Assembly (NCBI GenBank): GCA_947579665.1
Contig: OX388348.1
Coordinates: forward strand, 10,416,001 to 10,480,000
Direction: 5' to 3'
From: Sympetrum striolatum
Taxonomy: Eukaryota > Arthropoda > Insecta > Odonata > Libellulidae
DNA: 64,000 nucleotides
In this document: positions 36,744 to 47,510 of the stretch, piece by piece
Numbering within the stretch: the first letter of the stretch is position 1
How the letters are laid out: the number at the start of each line of letters is the position of its first letter
Notes under the pieces: generated by a model
What the model was told of the DNA's origin: nothing
The model's input: the letters and a program-made list of their open reading frames with translations, nothing else
The model's database searches: none
Translations under genes and position numbers: made by a program

Positions 36744-37725
36744 TTAGATTTTAATTTTATCTGCATTTCTACATATAATTTAGAAAGGAATTTATAGAAC
36801 GATGCATAATATCTAATCTGTGTTTTTGGCAGGCTAAAAGTTTTCTCTAAAACGACTTTTAAGATTCGATGGTCATCAATAAATTCGATGCTGAAAGCGA
36901 GAAACTAATAATTTAGGGAATTTCAGTCATTGAATGTTTAAATGCGAACAATCGTATTCTGCACTCTGTTCGGTAATCTAATTTTTTTGGCCGAAAGTCA
37001 TTGAATATAAAAGAGCAGTCGTAAAAGAAAAATTATTTCCGCTGGATTACATTAAAATAACTGTTTCTGATCATAATCAGACAGCTGCACAAGACAGGTA
37101 ATTTTATTGAAGTAAGCATTATATAACAAGTATTCCGGAATTTTTTGTGGTTGAGAAAGCTATTTACAACCTAATAAAATGTCTATGAACATCTACACTG
37201 AACGACGTCTTATGCTAACTATTCTTTAAAGCAATGACATCCTTCAATACGCTGTGAGGACAACCCTGAAATATGTTACAATCATTTGTCAAGGATTTTT
37301 TCTGTGCTAATTCCTTTGGTCCACAGTTGACGTGTATTAAAAAAACACATCATCTTTCTCTGTTCGAAATAATTTTTTCTGCAATAAGGAAAATGAGATT
37401 AATTGGAAAAGAGTGAAAACAGGGAAGGTCAAGATAAGTTATAAATATAGTAAACCCCTGAGAGTTAGCAGTTAACATACTTTGAAAGGACACAAAATGA
37501 ACTGTGATCGGATCTCGTCTCCAGAATGCTTTCCCTTATCAGTGAGTGCTTTCTGACAGGAATACAATTTACTAAAACTACTAAGGGGTCGTACACAAAT
37601 TACGTAAAGCATAATTCTCCAACTTTCGACTACCATCCCCACAGATAGCAGAGCTTAACCCCAGTCAGGACCCCTCTCCCCGCTCAGTTACGTAGCGAGT
37701 GCTTTGTGAAAAGTTTTGGGCTTAT
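36744..37725. other. No gene seen
   Basis: AT-rich, no open frame of note, no repeat identified. Confidence 0.5.
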
Positions 37726-37739
37726 ATTAAAAAAAGAAT

Positions 37740-38200
37740 ATCGGGTATCACCCACTAGTGATTACAGTGAAGCTGATGTAGACATAGTTTATGAACAAAT
37801 AGAGGAGGTTATGGGAAGGATTAAGGGCAATAAGAATCTCGTTGTTATGTGAGACTTGAACGCGGTAGTCAAGGCAAAGATGGGAAAGAGGTGGGGGAAT
37901 TCGGTTTAGGGAAAAGGAACGACAGAGGACAGAAACTGATAGACTTTTGAAAGAGAAATAACTTCTGCATCACAGACACGCTCCTTCAGCAACACAACAG
38001 ACGGAGGTACACATCGAAAATGCCCGCGATAGGTACCAAATTGATTACATTTTGGTAAGAAAGAGGTTTAGAAATAGTGTTAAAAACTCGCGAAATTATC
38101 CTGGTGCTGGTGCCATGATGCCATGCCATGATTCGGATCATAACTTGGTCATGATGAAAACCGAGCTTAAGTTTAAAAGATCCTTCGGCCAAAACGTACA
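37740..38200 (+). pseudogene. APE-type endonuclease domain of the LINE
   Basis: Frame-shifted translation shows VDIVYEQIEEVMGRIKGNKN, then DLNAVV (from the conserved GDFNA), RGQKLIDF, NNFCITDTLLQQHNRRRYTS and, after a frame change, QIDYILVRKRFRNSVKN. The SDHNLVMMKTELKFKR box that closes APE endonucleases is visible near 38130-38180. Stops occur within DLNA and after LIDF. In the family this domain nicks the target DNA. Confidence 0.8.
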
Positions 38201-38209
38201 TCAAAATGG

Positions 38210-38642
38210 AATTTAGAAGCTCTGAGGGGTGGGAAGTCTAAAGAATTTCAAGAGTCAGTCAGCAAGGCTCTTGATAGTAAGGGAAGGGAACTTACCACTA
38301 ACGAGGAATGGGAAAAGTTTAAAAATTGTGTCGAGGATTGTGCTCAAAAACCTGTTAAGAGGGTTAAACAAAACAAAATTAGAAAACCATGGGTAACTGT
38401 AGACATTTTAAGTAAAATGGAGGAAAGAAGGAAATGGAAAAGAGTCAACACTGACCATGGGCGCAAAATGTACAGAGCACTAAACAACGAACAAAGAAGA
38501 GAAACAAATAAAGCTAGGGAACAGCGGTGGAAGGGGCAATGTAATGAAATAGAAAAGCTGGTGGAAAGCGCGAGGGCCAACCTAATGTATACTAAAGTAA
38601 AGGAACTGACGGGGAATAAAATTAGTAATGTATTCATTATTT
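38210..38642 (+). pseudogene. Basic linker between endonuclease and transcriptase
   Basis: The 75-codon stretch 38417-38644 (starting MEERRKWKRVNTDHGRKMYR) is Lys/Arg-rich and helical. It matches the usual position and composition of the LINE segment between the two enzymatic domains, which often reads like RRETNKAREQRWKGQ. It ends in foreign sequence near 38630. It is not a separate gene. Confidence 0.65.
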
Positions 38643-38717
38643 GATTCAAATTACGCTGCGATTAGGCCATCGTGCTTGGCGGCAGCGGTGTAGAGGGAGA
38701 TACTTTACTACGAAGGA

Positions 38718-40374
38718 TTGCTTTCGCCCAAAGACGGGAGGAAAACCCCTCCAAAAACCTCCCGCCGGCTATGCACTATAATGGTTACGGTTAAAGATGG
38801 CAAGGGAAATGTACTAAGGGATCCAGTCACCATAAGAGGACGATGGAAGGAATACGTTAAGGAATTGAGTGGGAAAAACATGAAACCAACCAGCATAGAA
38901 ATAGAAACTGAGGAAGAAGTTGAAGAAGACGATGTTACTTGATAGTTAAATAGAACGGGCATTGCGGGATATGAAAGGGAATAAAGCAACGGGGGTTGAT
39001 GAGATCCCAGTGGAGTTCTTTAAGAACCTGGGGGATAAGGCCAAGAAATGTTTCAATGATTTAATTTGGAAAATTTATGATGAAGTAAAACGACCAGAGG
39101 ATTTTACCAAAACTATCTCGATTCCTTTACAGGAAAAGAACAAGGCTACCGAATGTCGGGATTATCTTACAATTAGCCTAATCTCTCACGCCGCAAAATA
39201 AGGGTTCTGAAAAGACGGATAGAGGGAAAAATTAAAGGGCAAATCGGAAAAGACCAGTTTAGTTTTCAATGAGGGAAAGGAAGGAGGGATGCAATTGGGG
39301 TGATAAATAAATGTATCTTATTATGCCCTGTGGCACCTAAGGGCAACAGTAAATAACAATACAAAACATCGTAGCAGTCGAAAATCTGTGAAATACTCAA
39401 CATTTTAGATTAGACAAATAAATAAAAAGGTACAAAATCATTGTAGTCAAAAACAAATAATTAACAAAATATTCAGCACTTAAGATTAAACAAATAATCA
39501 AATAATAGTTTTTTAAACCTGTTTGTATTTGTTGCATTACGGATTACTATTGGCAGGGAATTCCAGTCCAGTCGAGTCCATTTCAATAAGATCGGCTAAG
39601 CACTGGCGATTGTCAATGGCATTAAGATCTCTGTAAGTAAAAACCTGTAAAGGAGTCTTAATATGAGTGCACCTATAAGTAATTAGAATTAAATCATGCG
39701 CAGAGAGGAAGGGTACAGATTCTTGATGACTAGAGATCACTTTATCAGAATCATCGGCCATGAAGAGATCTATCAATGTATTACTATACGCGGTGATGAG
39801 AGTACTTGGGGAACGAAGCCTGGAATTTAAAAGCAACTTATGTGTATGTTTTGTTGATTTTGAAAAGGCTTTCGATAGAGTCCAGTGGCCAAAACTTATG
39901 GGGATATTAAAGAAATATGGATTAGATTTGAAAGATAGATGCTTAGTTCAAAATTTGTACCTGAATCAAACAGCCCGCCTAAGGATAGCTGATGGGGAAT
40001 CGGATTGGGCTGAATTGGGTTGGGTTGGATTGGGTTGGGGGGTAAGACAAGGGTGTCCTATGTCTACAACGCTTTTTAATATATATGCGGAGGAAATGGT
40101 GCAAGAAGCCTGGGGAGAAATAGACAAGGGAGTAAAGGTTGGTGGGGAAGTAGTGAAGTCTGTAAGGTATGCTGACGATAAAGCTATTGTCTGTGATTCC
40201 GTAAAGGGTTTGCAAACTTTAGTAAATGCTCTTAACGCTAAAGCAAGGGAGTTTGGAATAAAAATTAACGTAAGTAAAACTAAAGTTTTTAGGTTCACTA
40301 AGGGAAAGAAAGCTAAGTTAACGATGGGGATGGTGGTGGATGGTGGATGGGGAAAAACTAGAGCAGGTGGATAA
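38718..40374 (+). pseudogene. Reverse transcriptase domain of the LINE (split)
   Basis: Residues before the insertion include VTVKDGKGNVLRDPVTIRGR and NKATGVDEIPVEFFKNLGDK (fingers). After the insertion (from about 39792) come VCFVDFEKAFDRVQWPKLMG (motif A with its Asp), GVRQGCPMSTTLFNIYAEEM (motif B) and SVRYADDKAIVCDS, which holds the YADD catalytic box at about 40168-40180. The post-insertion frame of 204 codons begins inside the inserted sequence, so its ATG is spurious. The catalytic residues after the insertion are intact, but the protein is split and several stops lie upstream. Confidence 0.88.
39307..39791 (-). mobile_element. LINE fragment inserted in reverse inside the other LINE
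   Basis: The host frame is interrupted between DAIGV and MRVLGERSLEF. The insert carries, on the minus strand, TLIDLFMADDSDKVISSHQE and SAHDLILITYRCTH, then TYRDLNAIDNRQCLADL. This is the end of a Jockey/CR1-type endonuclease and the start of the linker. It is joined directly to A/T-rich UTR-like sequence at 39307-39530, so the reverse transcriptase is missing. The short repeat ggtgat on both edges may be the target duplication. Confidence 0.75.
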
Positions 40375-40894
40375 ATTCTCTTATTTGAGAAATACTCTCT
40401 TTTGGGACGAAAGATGTAAAGATGAAGTTCGTAAAAGAATAGCCTTGGAAAAAAAAGCCTTTGTGAAGCGAAGGGAATTAATGACCAAAGGTCTTGATAA
40501 AGGAATCAGGAAAAGATTGGTGAAATCCCTGGTCTGGAGTGTGTTGCTCTATGGGTGCGAAACGTAGACTCTAAGAAAGGAGGAAGTCAAGCGATTGTAG
40601 GCCTTCGAGAATTGGGTATGGTGTAGAATGGAAAAAGTCAGTTGGGTTGATAGGAAAACAAACACGGAGGTGTTAGAGATGGTTGGGGAGGAGAGGGCTT
40701 TAATTGACGTGATTAAACGTCGTCAGAAGAAATGGGTGGGTCAAGTATTGAGGGGATTGGTAAAGGTTGTAATTGAGGGTAGGATTCAGGGGATAAAACA
40801 GAGGGGAAGACAGAGACAGAAGGTGTTGGATGACATAAGGGATGGGGTTAACTATAAGGAAATGAAGGAGATGGCGATTAATAGGGATTTTTGA
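40340..40894 (+). pseudogene. C-terminal region of the LINE polyprotein
   Basis: Two overlapping pieces, 40340-40567 and 40628-40894, read EQVDKFSYLRNTLFWDERCK, VWSVLLYGCETWTL (with a stop in place of Trp), then VSWVDRKTNTEVLEMVGEER and KRRQKKWVGQVLRGLVKVVI. The LLYGCETW and VL..VGEER motifs are typical of the region after the transcriptase in RTE-like LINEs. The 3' UTR is short and ends near 40950 in ttgataaag. Confidence 0.85.
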
Positions 40895-40950
40895 GTGTAT
40901 ATGAACCTACCGAAATGTAAAACAATCATGATGAGTTGATAAAGATCGGA

Positions 40951-42011
40951 CGGATGATTTATAAAGAAAAAAGGTTAAATAGTTTGAAATACATTTGCAA
41001 TTTTAGTATTGGTTTCAAAATTAAATATAGCATTACAATTGAAATATTATGGCGATTATAGTAATTAATGATTCATGAATATTACGTATAATAATTTTCG
41101 TGAAGATGGAGATTCTGGCCGCATTTAGAACTTTCTCCGCTTCTTTGCCTTTGTCTTATTTGATTTTCTCTCAGAATGTGCGTGGCGTAGCCACACACTG
41201 ATAAGGCAGACCTCTCCCCTCTGGTGGTGAGAACTGGAAGTTTTCACTGCCTCAAATTCCTTAGGGTCGCACCTTGTGGAATGACCCTCGGGGTATGGGT
41301 AAGGGAAGGGTTTTTAAGATAGATAAAACTAAAAACAGGGATTAACCTCTTGAGTATCACAGATGTTTATGGGGTGGTGATATTAGCCAAGTAATTTAGT
41401 GCCACACCCTCGCTTTAAGGTTTTCCACGGAATTTTAGCGAGGAAATGTAAATTACTCAAACTTTCGCAAGAATTTGCATCCCCAAGTTGATGCCTGTTT
41501 ATGCAAATTTGGTGTTTTTAGAGGGAATACGGCGACATATATTTGCCCGTGTTCTGATAAGATCTTCTCCCCAATGCAACCATATAAATCCTCCGCTATT
41601 TACTCGCTTAATTAATTTCTTATCTTTACGAAGAGGTTCGTCTCTTTATGAGCGAGTGACGCCTTTCGTTGAGCTGCACCTTCATTACGCTTTGCAATGA
41701 TTTGTTCTAATTTCGTGCTTATCTTCGTCGAGGTGACGATTTCGGTTGTTATTGCTAAAATCACGGCCATCGAGTTGGATGGAAGGACATGCTTGAAATG
41801 CTGACCGAACAAAGTTTCCGTTAGAAAAATGAATTAGCTAGTTCTGGTATCTTCTAATCTTACACTTCATGCTTCTCTGAAATGTAACAACCGAGTGCTA
41901 ACAGCTGTAAAATCACTTTCAGATTGTATTTTGTGTTGGTTCATTGCTTATACCGAAAAAACTGTATTTAAACTTGTGAATACCGATATTACAAAATTGT
42001 ACAAATGACTC
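40951..42011. other. No gene seen
   Basis: A GC-richer patch at 41170-41310 (for example gcgtagccacacactgataa) has no open frame or recognised motif. Otherwise AT-rich. Confidence 0.45.
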
Positions 42012-42058
42012 AAATACCGGTATTCGGTATCCCGGTATACCGGTATTGCAATCCCTAG
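42012..42058 (-). repeat. hAT-like terminal motif with ccggtat repeats
   Basis: On the minus strand tagggattgcaataccggta is followed by further taccg/ccggtat units. Several animal hAT elements begin with CAGGG-like ends followed by similar ACCGGTAT subterminal repeats. No matching opposite end or transposase is seen, so this is at most a solo end. Confidence 0.35.
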
Positions 42059-43065
42059 TCATGAGTGAGATATAAGTCACAATTAATCGGAACAATTCCG
42101 CCAGCGATCTGAACCCAGGCTAATGGATTCGAAATAGAGTATTTCTTAGAAGGACACTTTTTCTTACGTTACAATTATGTAAGAGGCGTATTAGAAGAAG
42201 ATTGATTATTTTTCATGAAATTTAACTATGAGCTATTATATTATAAAAATACTTTTTTTACTTAGACTACTCCTTTTTTATCGATAGGTTTTTATCGATG
42301 TATGTTTGGATTAATGGAATTAAACAAGCCCTTTCGACGAATTATCCTAAATTGAAGCTGTATTCTGAATCTGTCAGTATTACATTTTTTATCCATTTAC
42401 AGCATTAATGACATTATTCACGACAATTAGTCTTCGATACAGTTCCTTAAGTTTAATTTCTTAATATCGCTGTATATTTCTATTTGGGTATTTCAGTAAT
42501 CAAATATATGTTTATGACATTGTGTACAAGTTTTGTTATGAATTTATGACATTTTTAACATCTTCGAGAAAATTTTCCCTCTATTACATTTCTCAGTGCA
42601 ATCGCGATTAATGAGATCTTTCACGTTGGGCTTCATTTTAGGCTCATATCCATCATTAGAAATGTGATATTGCGATCTCTCGAAAACAACATGAAAGCTT
42701 GGATCCCTTAACTTCTGCTCCTGGCTTCCATTCTTTCTTTACATTTTACATACGATGATACTCTATCCGTAATCCAACAGTAATTTCAGCAAGCAAAAAT
42801 TGTGCAGATTCGCAGGAAAATATCCTTCAAAGTACAGAATGCCCAGTATATTCCAAAATTAAAAACAATCTCAAAAACAAAATAAGTTTGAAGAAGCGAT
42901 GCGGCTGTCCTTTCTCACTATCATTTCTTATTTGCAAAGTAAATGGCGAAATAATCAATTATTGATAAGGGAGTGAAAGTTGATAAGCATGTATAGAGAT
43001 ACATTGTGTGCGATTCTGAAAGTGCTTATTAATATTAGTTAACTAAACTATAATAATAATAAATC
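42059..43065. other. No gene seen
   Basis: AT-rich, no significant frame or repeat. Confidence 0.5.
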
Positions 43066-43450
43066 GTATTTTTAGGGCGAGATTGAGACTAAAAATTCTC
43101 TTTTTCCATCTAAACTATCGTAATTAATGATAAAATTAGAAATAGAAACAATTAGAATAATTTTGGATGTACAAAACCTAAGAGATTCTTAGGGAAAAAA
43201 ATATATTGCAGGAAAACACCCACAAGGAAGGGGGGTGTGAAAAACCTGCACACACCTACCGATAGTAATAGCTAAGAAAGAAATAACATTAAAAATAAAG
43301 ATATACAATACCAGTAAGTCCTAACATGCGATACATATATAAGAATCAGTTCAAATTAAAAAAAGATAACAATGTACAAAATAACATAAAACAAACAAAA
43401 AATAAATATAAGGAAAACGTACATGGATTTTTATCCATAAACTTCAATAT
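43066..43450 (-). mobile_element. LINE 3' UTR (ATT-tailed family), reverse orientation
   Basis: The plus strand starts with taataataataaatcgtattt and then gcgagattgagactaaaaat, the reverse of the LINE terminal block. At 43200-43260 it carries the reverse complement of the UTR block seen at 3380-3420 (gtgtgaaaaacctgcacaca versus gcaggtttttcacactcccc). The similarity fades near 43450. No coding part is retained. Confidence 0.75.
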
Positions 43451-45337
43451 GAGACAAAAAATATAAAAATAAAGCATTAAACGACAGATAACGGAGTTAG
43501 GGATGAAAATAAACGCACGAAACTAAGCTAATGATATTTTCTGTAGGAAGGATAGTTAAGTTGACGATAAGGAATGATTGGGGAGTCTTTTTTGGGGACA
43601 ATGATGATGCTAATATGAAAGAGAATGTCGTCTTCAAGAAAACGAAGGGAATTGATGAGTAATGAAAAAGATTGTTATGATCCTTGTTGAGGTTTGTTTA
43701 GCTACACGTGTGTTAAACATGGACGTTTGGTATAGAGGAAATGAAAGGAGAGTTCGAGATGCACAAAATTGAATTTGTAAATTGGTTTAATCGGAACACG
43801 GAGATGCTATGGAAGTATAGAGGAGGCATTAATTGAAGTATCTCGATCTTTATTTTGGAATCTTACGGATCATTCGCTGTCACCGGAAAAGTTTACTTCA
43901 AAAGAAATCGTCTGGATAATTCCTCGACTTACGTATCGCTAAGTTTTACCATCCTGAACATAATTTGAACATATCTTTTCCACCTGCTACTCGCCGAAAG
44001 GCGTTTAAATGGGATGGGTGTACTTATAGACAAGATTATTATTTTATGAGTCTTAAGCAATCAGACAAAAATCAGTATTTAAAGCTAGGTTCCCTTCTTT
44101 GTTTTAGAGTTGCATGCATCTTTCGTATTTTGATTGGTCTTTTTAGGCTCATATTCCCTTTTTAACTTTAATTTCATCTGAAAGACTGTTGTTCACATCC
44201 CTATAGTGGATTTGATAAAACGGGAAATTTTATATTAAATCAATGAAATTCGAAAGAATGTGCGTGGCTAAACTGTTTATTTGGTGAAAATAATATCTCC
44301 AGGAAAAAGTAATTTCATAAAATTTCCTCCATAATTTATCAAACCTACATGCAACGAAGAAATATTTATATTGTATAATTAGATCTCCATTGAAAGATGT
44401 TCACCGCAAAAGAAATACTTTCATGAACTCGCTCAAAGTTAAATTAATTTTATTTAAACCTTACTTCTTTATGGATGGCCAAATTAAATTCTGCAGAGAT
44501 TTTGTCTTCAGAATATGAGAAACTTGGTTCCTGTAAAACTCAATATAATCTAAAAAGCAGACTAATCGTGAGTAGTGACTCCCACAGGTCATTTTCTAAA
44601 TAATTTTTATGATGAACCGATAGTTACCGGCATAACCTTCTTCATTCGACAAAATCCTTCCAAGATACGAGTACAAATGACTCCGAACAGAAGCATTTAA
44701 AGCAGTTTTTTACAGTCTCAATCATATTCAAAGAAAAACATTGGAATGGATTTAGCAGGTAGAGGAGGACATTTTGAAATAACCCAATTGCAGAAATGCC
44801 CTCGCAGAGACAAGAGATCTGATTCGATGGGCCATTTGAATAGCCATCGGAGTGTAACAATAGGACGGCGATAAAACCGTTGTCAGCATTTAGTCGAAAT
44901 TAATGGTGTGTTCTGAACTCATTGGCGTGGTATGAACGGCCACTATCCCAAAGCCCGTCTTAAATCATCTCCCAAATTGAATCGATACAGTTGGAAGGAG
45001 AAGATACCGCTCTGCTGTGTTTATTTCTTCACTTATCTGTGCTCAAACATCGGCGATGTGACCATTCGTGGTAATGGCGCAGTTTAGTTCGTCTTTATAC
45101 AGAGATAGATATGCGAATAGATTGTTGATTTATTTTCGGGTTTTGATAAACTACAAAAATCATACTTTTCTTTCTCGTGTTTTTGCGGTATTCATTGTAA
45201 ATTCTTATTGTATTTTGATTTTGAGGCGAAAGTTGATAATGAGGTATAATTTAATAGTAAAAATAATTGCATAACATAACTGCAAAGAATATGACTCACC
45301 TAAATTTCCAAAAGAAATTGAGAAAAAATGTTTCTCG
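43451..45337. other. No gene seen
   Basis: AT-rich with frames under 75 codons and no recognised content. Confidence 0.5.
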
Positions 45338-46480
45338 TGTGTGTGTGTATGTGTGTCATCATCATCATCAACCATTTTCAATCCGACGTCGGATGTAGGC
45401 CTCCCCGAGTACTTTCCAATTTTCTCCGTCCTTCACGTTGCCACGTTACACCTAAGTACTTGATGATATCTCTATTCCACGTGTCCATAGGTCTTCTTCT
45501 TGGTCTCTTCACATCTCTTGGTATCTAGTTGAGAACTGCAAATGTCCAACGGTTATCGTTTCTTCTCGCAACATGGCTCGCCCACTTCCATTTTAGTGAT
45601 CTTACCTTGTCTATGATGTCTGTAACTCCAGTCATCATTCTCACCCAAGTGTTGCGTTTCCTGTCTCTTCTTGTGATTCCTAGCATACAGCGCCCCATGC
45701 TCCTTTGCGTTGTCTGAAGTATCTGGGTTATTGCAGCATTTAACACCCAAGTTTCACTACCATAGATCAGAACACTTAGAATGCATTGATTGAAGACCTT
45801 CCTCTTCAAAACCATTGGCATTCTTGACTTCACAATGTGCGAGTCTCTACCTAATGAGCTCCAGCCATGTTTTATTCTTCTGTTTACTTCATTAATCCTG
45901 TTTTTTTCTCTTGTTGTTACCAGTTGTCCCAGGTATGTGTATTCTGAACACACATGCAGAGGTTTTTCTTGAGTTTAACTGGCTCTTGCACTGCAAAGGA
46001 ATTATTCATTACCTTTGTTTTGTTAGGTTTATCCTGAGTCCTATCCCGCTGTGTTTAGCTCTTCAAGTCTTGAAGTTAGATTTTCTGCGTTGGCTGCAAA
46101 AAGAACTATATCATCTGCAAAACGGAGGTGACAGATGAATTCCCAATTAAGCCCTTCTCTTCCCAATCAAGGGTTTTAAAAATTTCTTCTAAAACGGCTG
46201 TGAACACGATGGGAGATAGACCGTCACTTTGTCGAACTTCCTTCTCAATCTTGAATTCATAAGTCTCTTCATGCAGAATTACAGAAGATGTGGCATTCTC
46301 ATATACATTGCGCAAGTGACGGATGTACTCAGAACCTATCCCTCGATTCTTCAGAGCTTTCAGAGTGGAGGAGGTACTTGCCGAGTCGAAGGCCTGTTCG
46401 TAATCCACAAAGCAGAGGACGAGTGGCATCTCGTGCTCATTCGTTCTGTTAATAATTTCCTGTAGTTTGTTCAGTCTTTA
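45338..46480 (-). mobile_element. 5'-truncated RTE-type LINE with GAT-repeat tail
   Basis: On the minus strand a reverse transcriptase fragment (46429-46100) and the C-terminal region (45953-45380) are followed by a gatgatgatgatga tail (plus-strand tcatcatcatcatca at 45356-45370). Such short trinucleotide tails are characteristic of RTE elements. A (GT)n run at 45338-45355 adjoins it. The 5' end is truncated near 46480. Confidence 0.85.
45380..46429 (-). pseudogene. RTE-type reverse transcriptase and C-terminus (broken)
   Basis: Pieces in order: PLVLCFVDYEQAFDSASTSS (motif A; family consensus has FDS), EKEVRQSDGLSPIVFTAVLE (motif B, with RQSD where RQGD is usual), then a decayed stretch that should hold the YADD box. 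Next come SEYTYLGQLVTTREKN, RRIKHGWSSLGR, SVLIYGSETWVLN and GRCMLGITRRDRKRNTWVRM, followed by KWKWASHVARRNDNRWTFAV. The last blocks are diagnostic of RTE elements. A final block near 45420-45380 resembles the usual GEAY end. Several stops and shifts separate the pieces. Confidence 0.85.
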
Positions 46481-46499
46481 TAATAATAATATAACGCCA

Positions 46500-46757
46500 C
46501 CGGCCGTGGTGGCGGAGTGGTTAACGTGCTAGCGCGTTAACGCTCCAACCTCACGGTCCCGGGTTCGAGTCCCGGCTAATCGGATTTTTCCGGTTAGGGA
46601 ATGGTTGTCTGTGTATGTTGTGTGTGTGTGTATGATATTAATAAAATAAAATGCAAAAAAAAATGAATAAAATTAATAAAAGGGGTTAACTGGAGGAATA
46701 GCCTTCCTAGGCTAAAATTCGCCCAAAAAAGAAAGACGGCATTATTATTATTATTAT
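46500..46757 (+). mobile_element. tRNA-derived SINE, copy 2, with LINE-like tail
   Basis: The tRNA-like head at 46500-46583 begins ccggccgtggtggcggagtg, has an extra-arm-like segment and the B-box-like cgggttcgagtcccgg. The body (gttagggaatggttgtctgt, then a GT run) matches the copy at 1224. The 3' end (ctaggctaaaattcgcccaa, then aaagacgg and attattatt) resembles the terminal block and ATT tail of the LINE at 3531-3597. This is the best-preserved copy of the family here. Confidence 0.85.
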
Positions 46758-47160
46758 GTGCTCTGGCATCGAACCCAGGAGCAGAATGGTCTTATCTATT
46801 TTTTTAACGGAGTCCTAATATACATCTTCCAGCTAAGCAAGAACTTCCTATCATTTCGATAAGTGCATCAAAAAGAATAAAGAAAAACTACCCCAATGTA
46901 TTTAAAATGGGAGATTTTTGCATCGTCCTAGCATCGAACCCAGGATATTTTCTGTAAAGGTCATTTATGTTTTCGATAGATCATGACCAGGTTTGTAGGC
47001 TCCTTGAGTTTTGATTCTCTACCTATCCGGGAAGTATTTTTTAGAAATTCCCGAAAATCAAAGCAATACATTTAAAAGGGAAAAATCGGGATTTTGGGGC
47101 TTTCTGGCATCGAATCCATGACACTGAGGTTCGAAATCGCATTTTTCCTGTGGGTTTAAC
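46758..47160. repeat. Three diverged units of about 170 bp
   Basis: The phrase ctggcatcgaaccca or a close variant occurs near 46765, 46930 and 47108. The second and third units also share the preceding words (aatgtatttaaaatggga versus aatacatttaaaagggaa). This suggests an old tandem array. On the minus strand the phrase reads tgggttcgatgc, B-box-like, so the unit may derive from a SINE. Confidence 0.45.
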
Positions 47161-47274
47161 GTTAGGGCCTATACGCTGTAAAATTTTCAAGTCAGTGGCG
47201 CTTGTGGTTTAGTCTTTGAGTTAGTATCACGAACTTAAAAAGTATAGGACTGGAAACTGCTGTAATTTTTTGGC

Positions 47275-47510
47275 TCCCTTAATGTCCGCAGCCGCGAGAT
47301 GGCAGCACTGAAGTTCGCCCTTTGAAACCATAATCTTATATGGAGTAAACGGTGAAAAAGCACGATTATGATACATATGTAATGAAGAGTTATATTTACC
47401 AAAGATGGAATTAAGAGTAATTGTTTTATCCATCAATAGGTACTTTTGAATTGAATACACAACATTTGAATAAGACGGACAAATAAGCAAATCCGAAGAA
47501 TAGGTGCTTG
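47275..47510 (-). repeat. Unnamed dispersed repeat, copy A
   Basis: On the minus strand, ttattcttcggatttgctta through agattatggtttcaaagggc to gctgccatctcgcggctgcg matches 49615-49850 in the opposite orientation, with short gaps. Both copies end at the same point (gacattaagg), so this is a true element boundary. Its longest frame (105 codons, minus) shows no known domain. Confidence 0.65.

Larger units (their letters stand above)
37730..40920 (+). mobile_element. Decayed LINE with endonuclease and reverse transcriptase, interrupted by another LINE
   Basis: An APE-type endonuclease (37740-38200), a basic linker (38210-38640), reverse transcriptase (38960-40350) and the C-terminal region (40340-40894) occur in the expected order. 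The 5' end is missing. A second LINE fragment sits inside the transcriptase at about 39307-39791, and about 100 bases of foreign or rearranged sequence lie near 38630-38740. The overall style suggests the RTE or a related clade; I am not certain of the clade. Confidence 0.85.

Noticed and set aside
38344..38649. 101-codon minus-strand frame with hydrophobic residues
   Set aside because: Shadow of the LINE linker on the opposite strand.
39760..40374. Start of a real reverse transcriptase gene at 39760
   Set aside because: The first codons come from the inserted LINE fragment; the true frame begins upstream of the insertion.
42012..42058. Confident hAT transposon
   Set aside because: Only one end-like motif, with no opposite end, 8-base duplication or transposase; kept as a low-confidence repeat.
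46500..46583. Functional Leu/Ser-type tRNA gene
   Set aside because: Continues into a SINE body and ATT tail, and the acceptor ends pair poorly.
46741..47160. CRISPR array (repeated phrase at regular spacing)
   Set aside because: Only three diverged units about 170 bases apart in a eukaryotic context; no short identical repeats with unique spacers.
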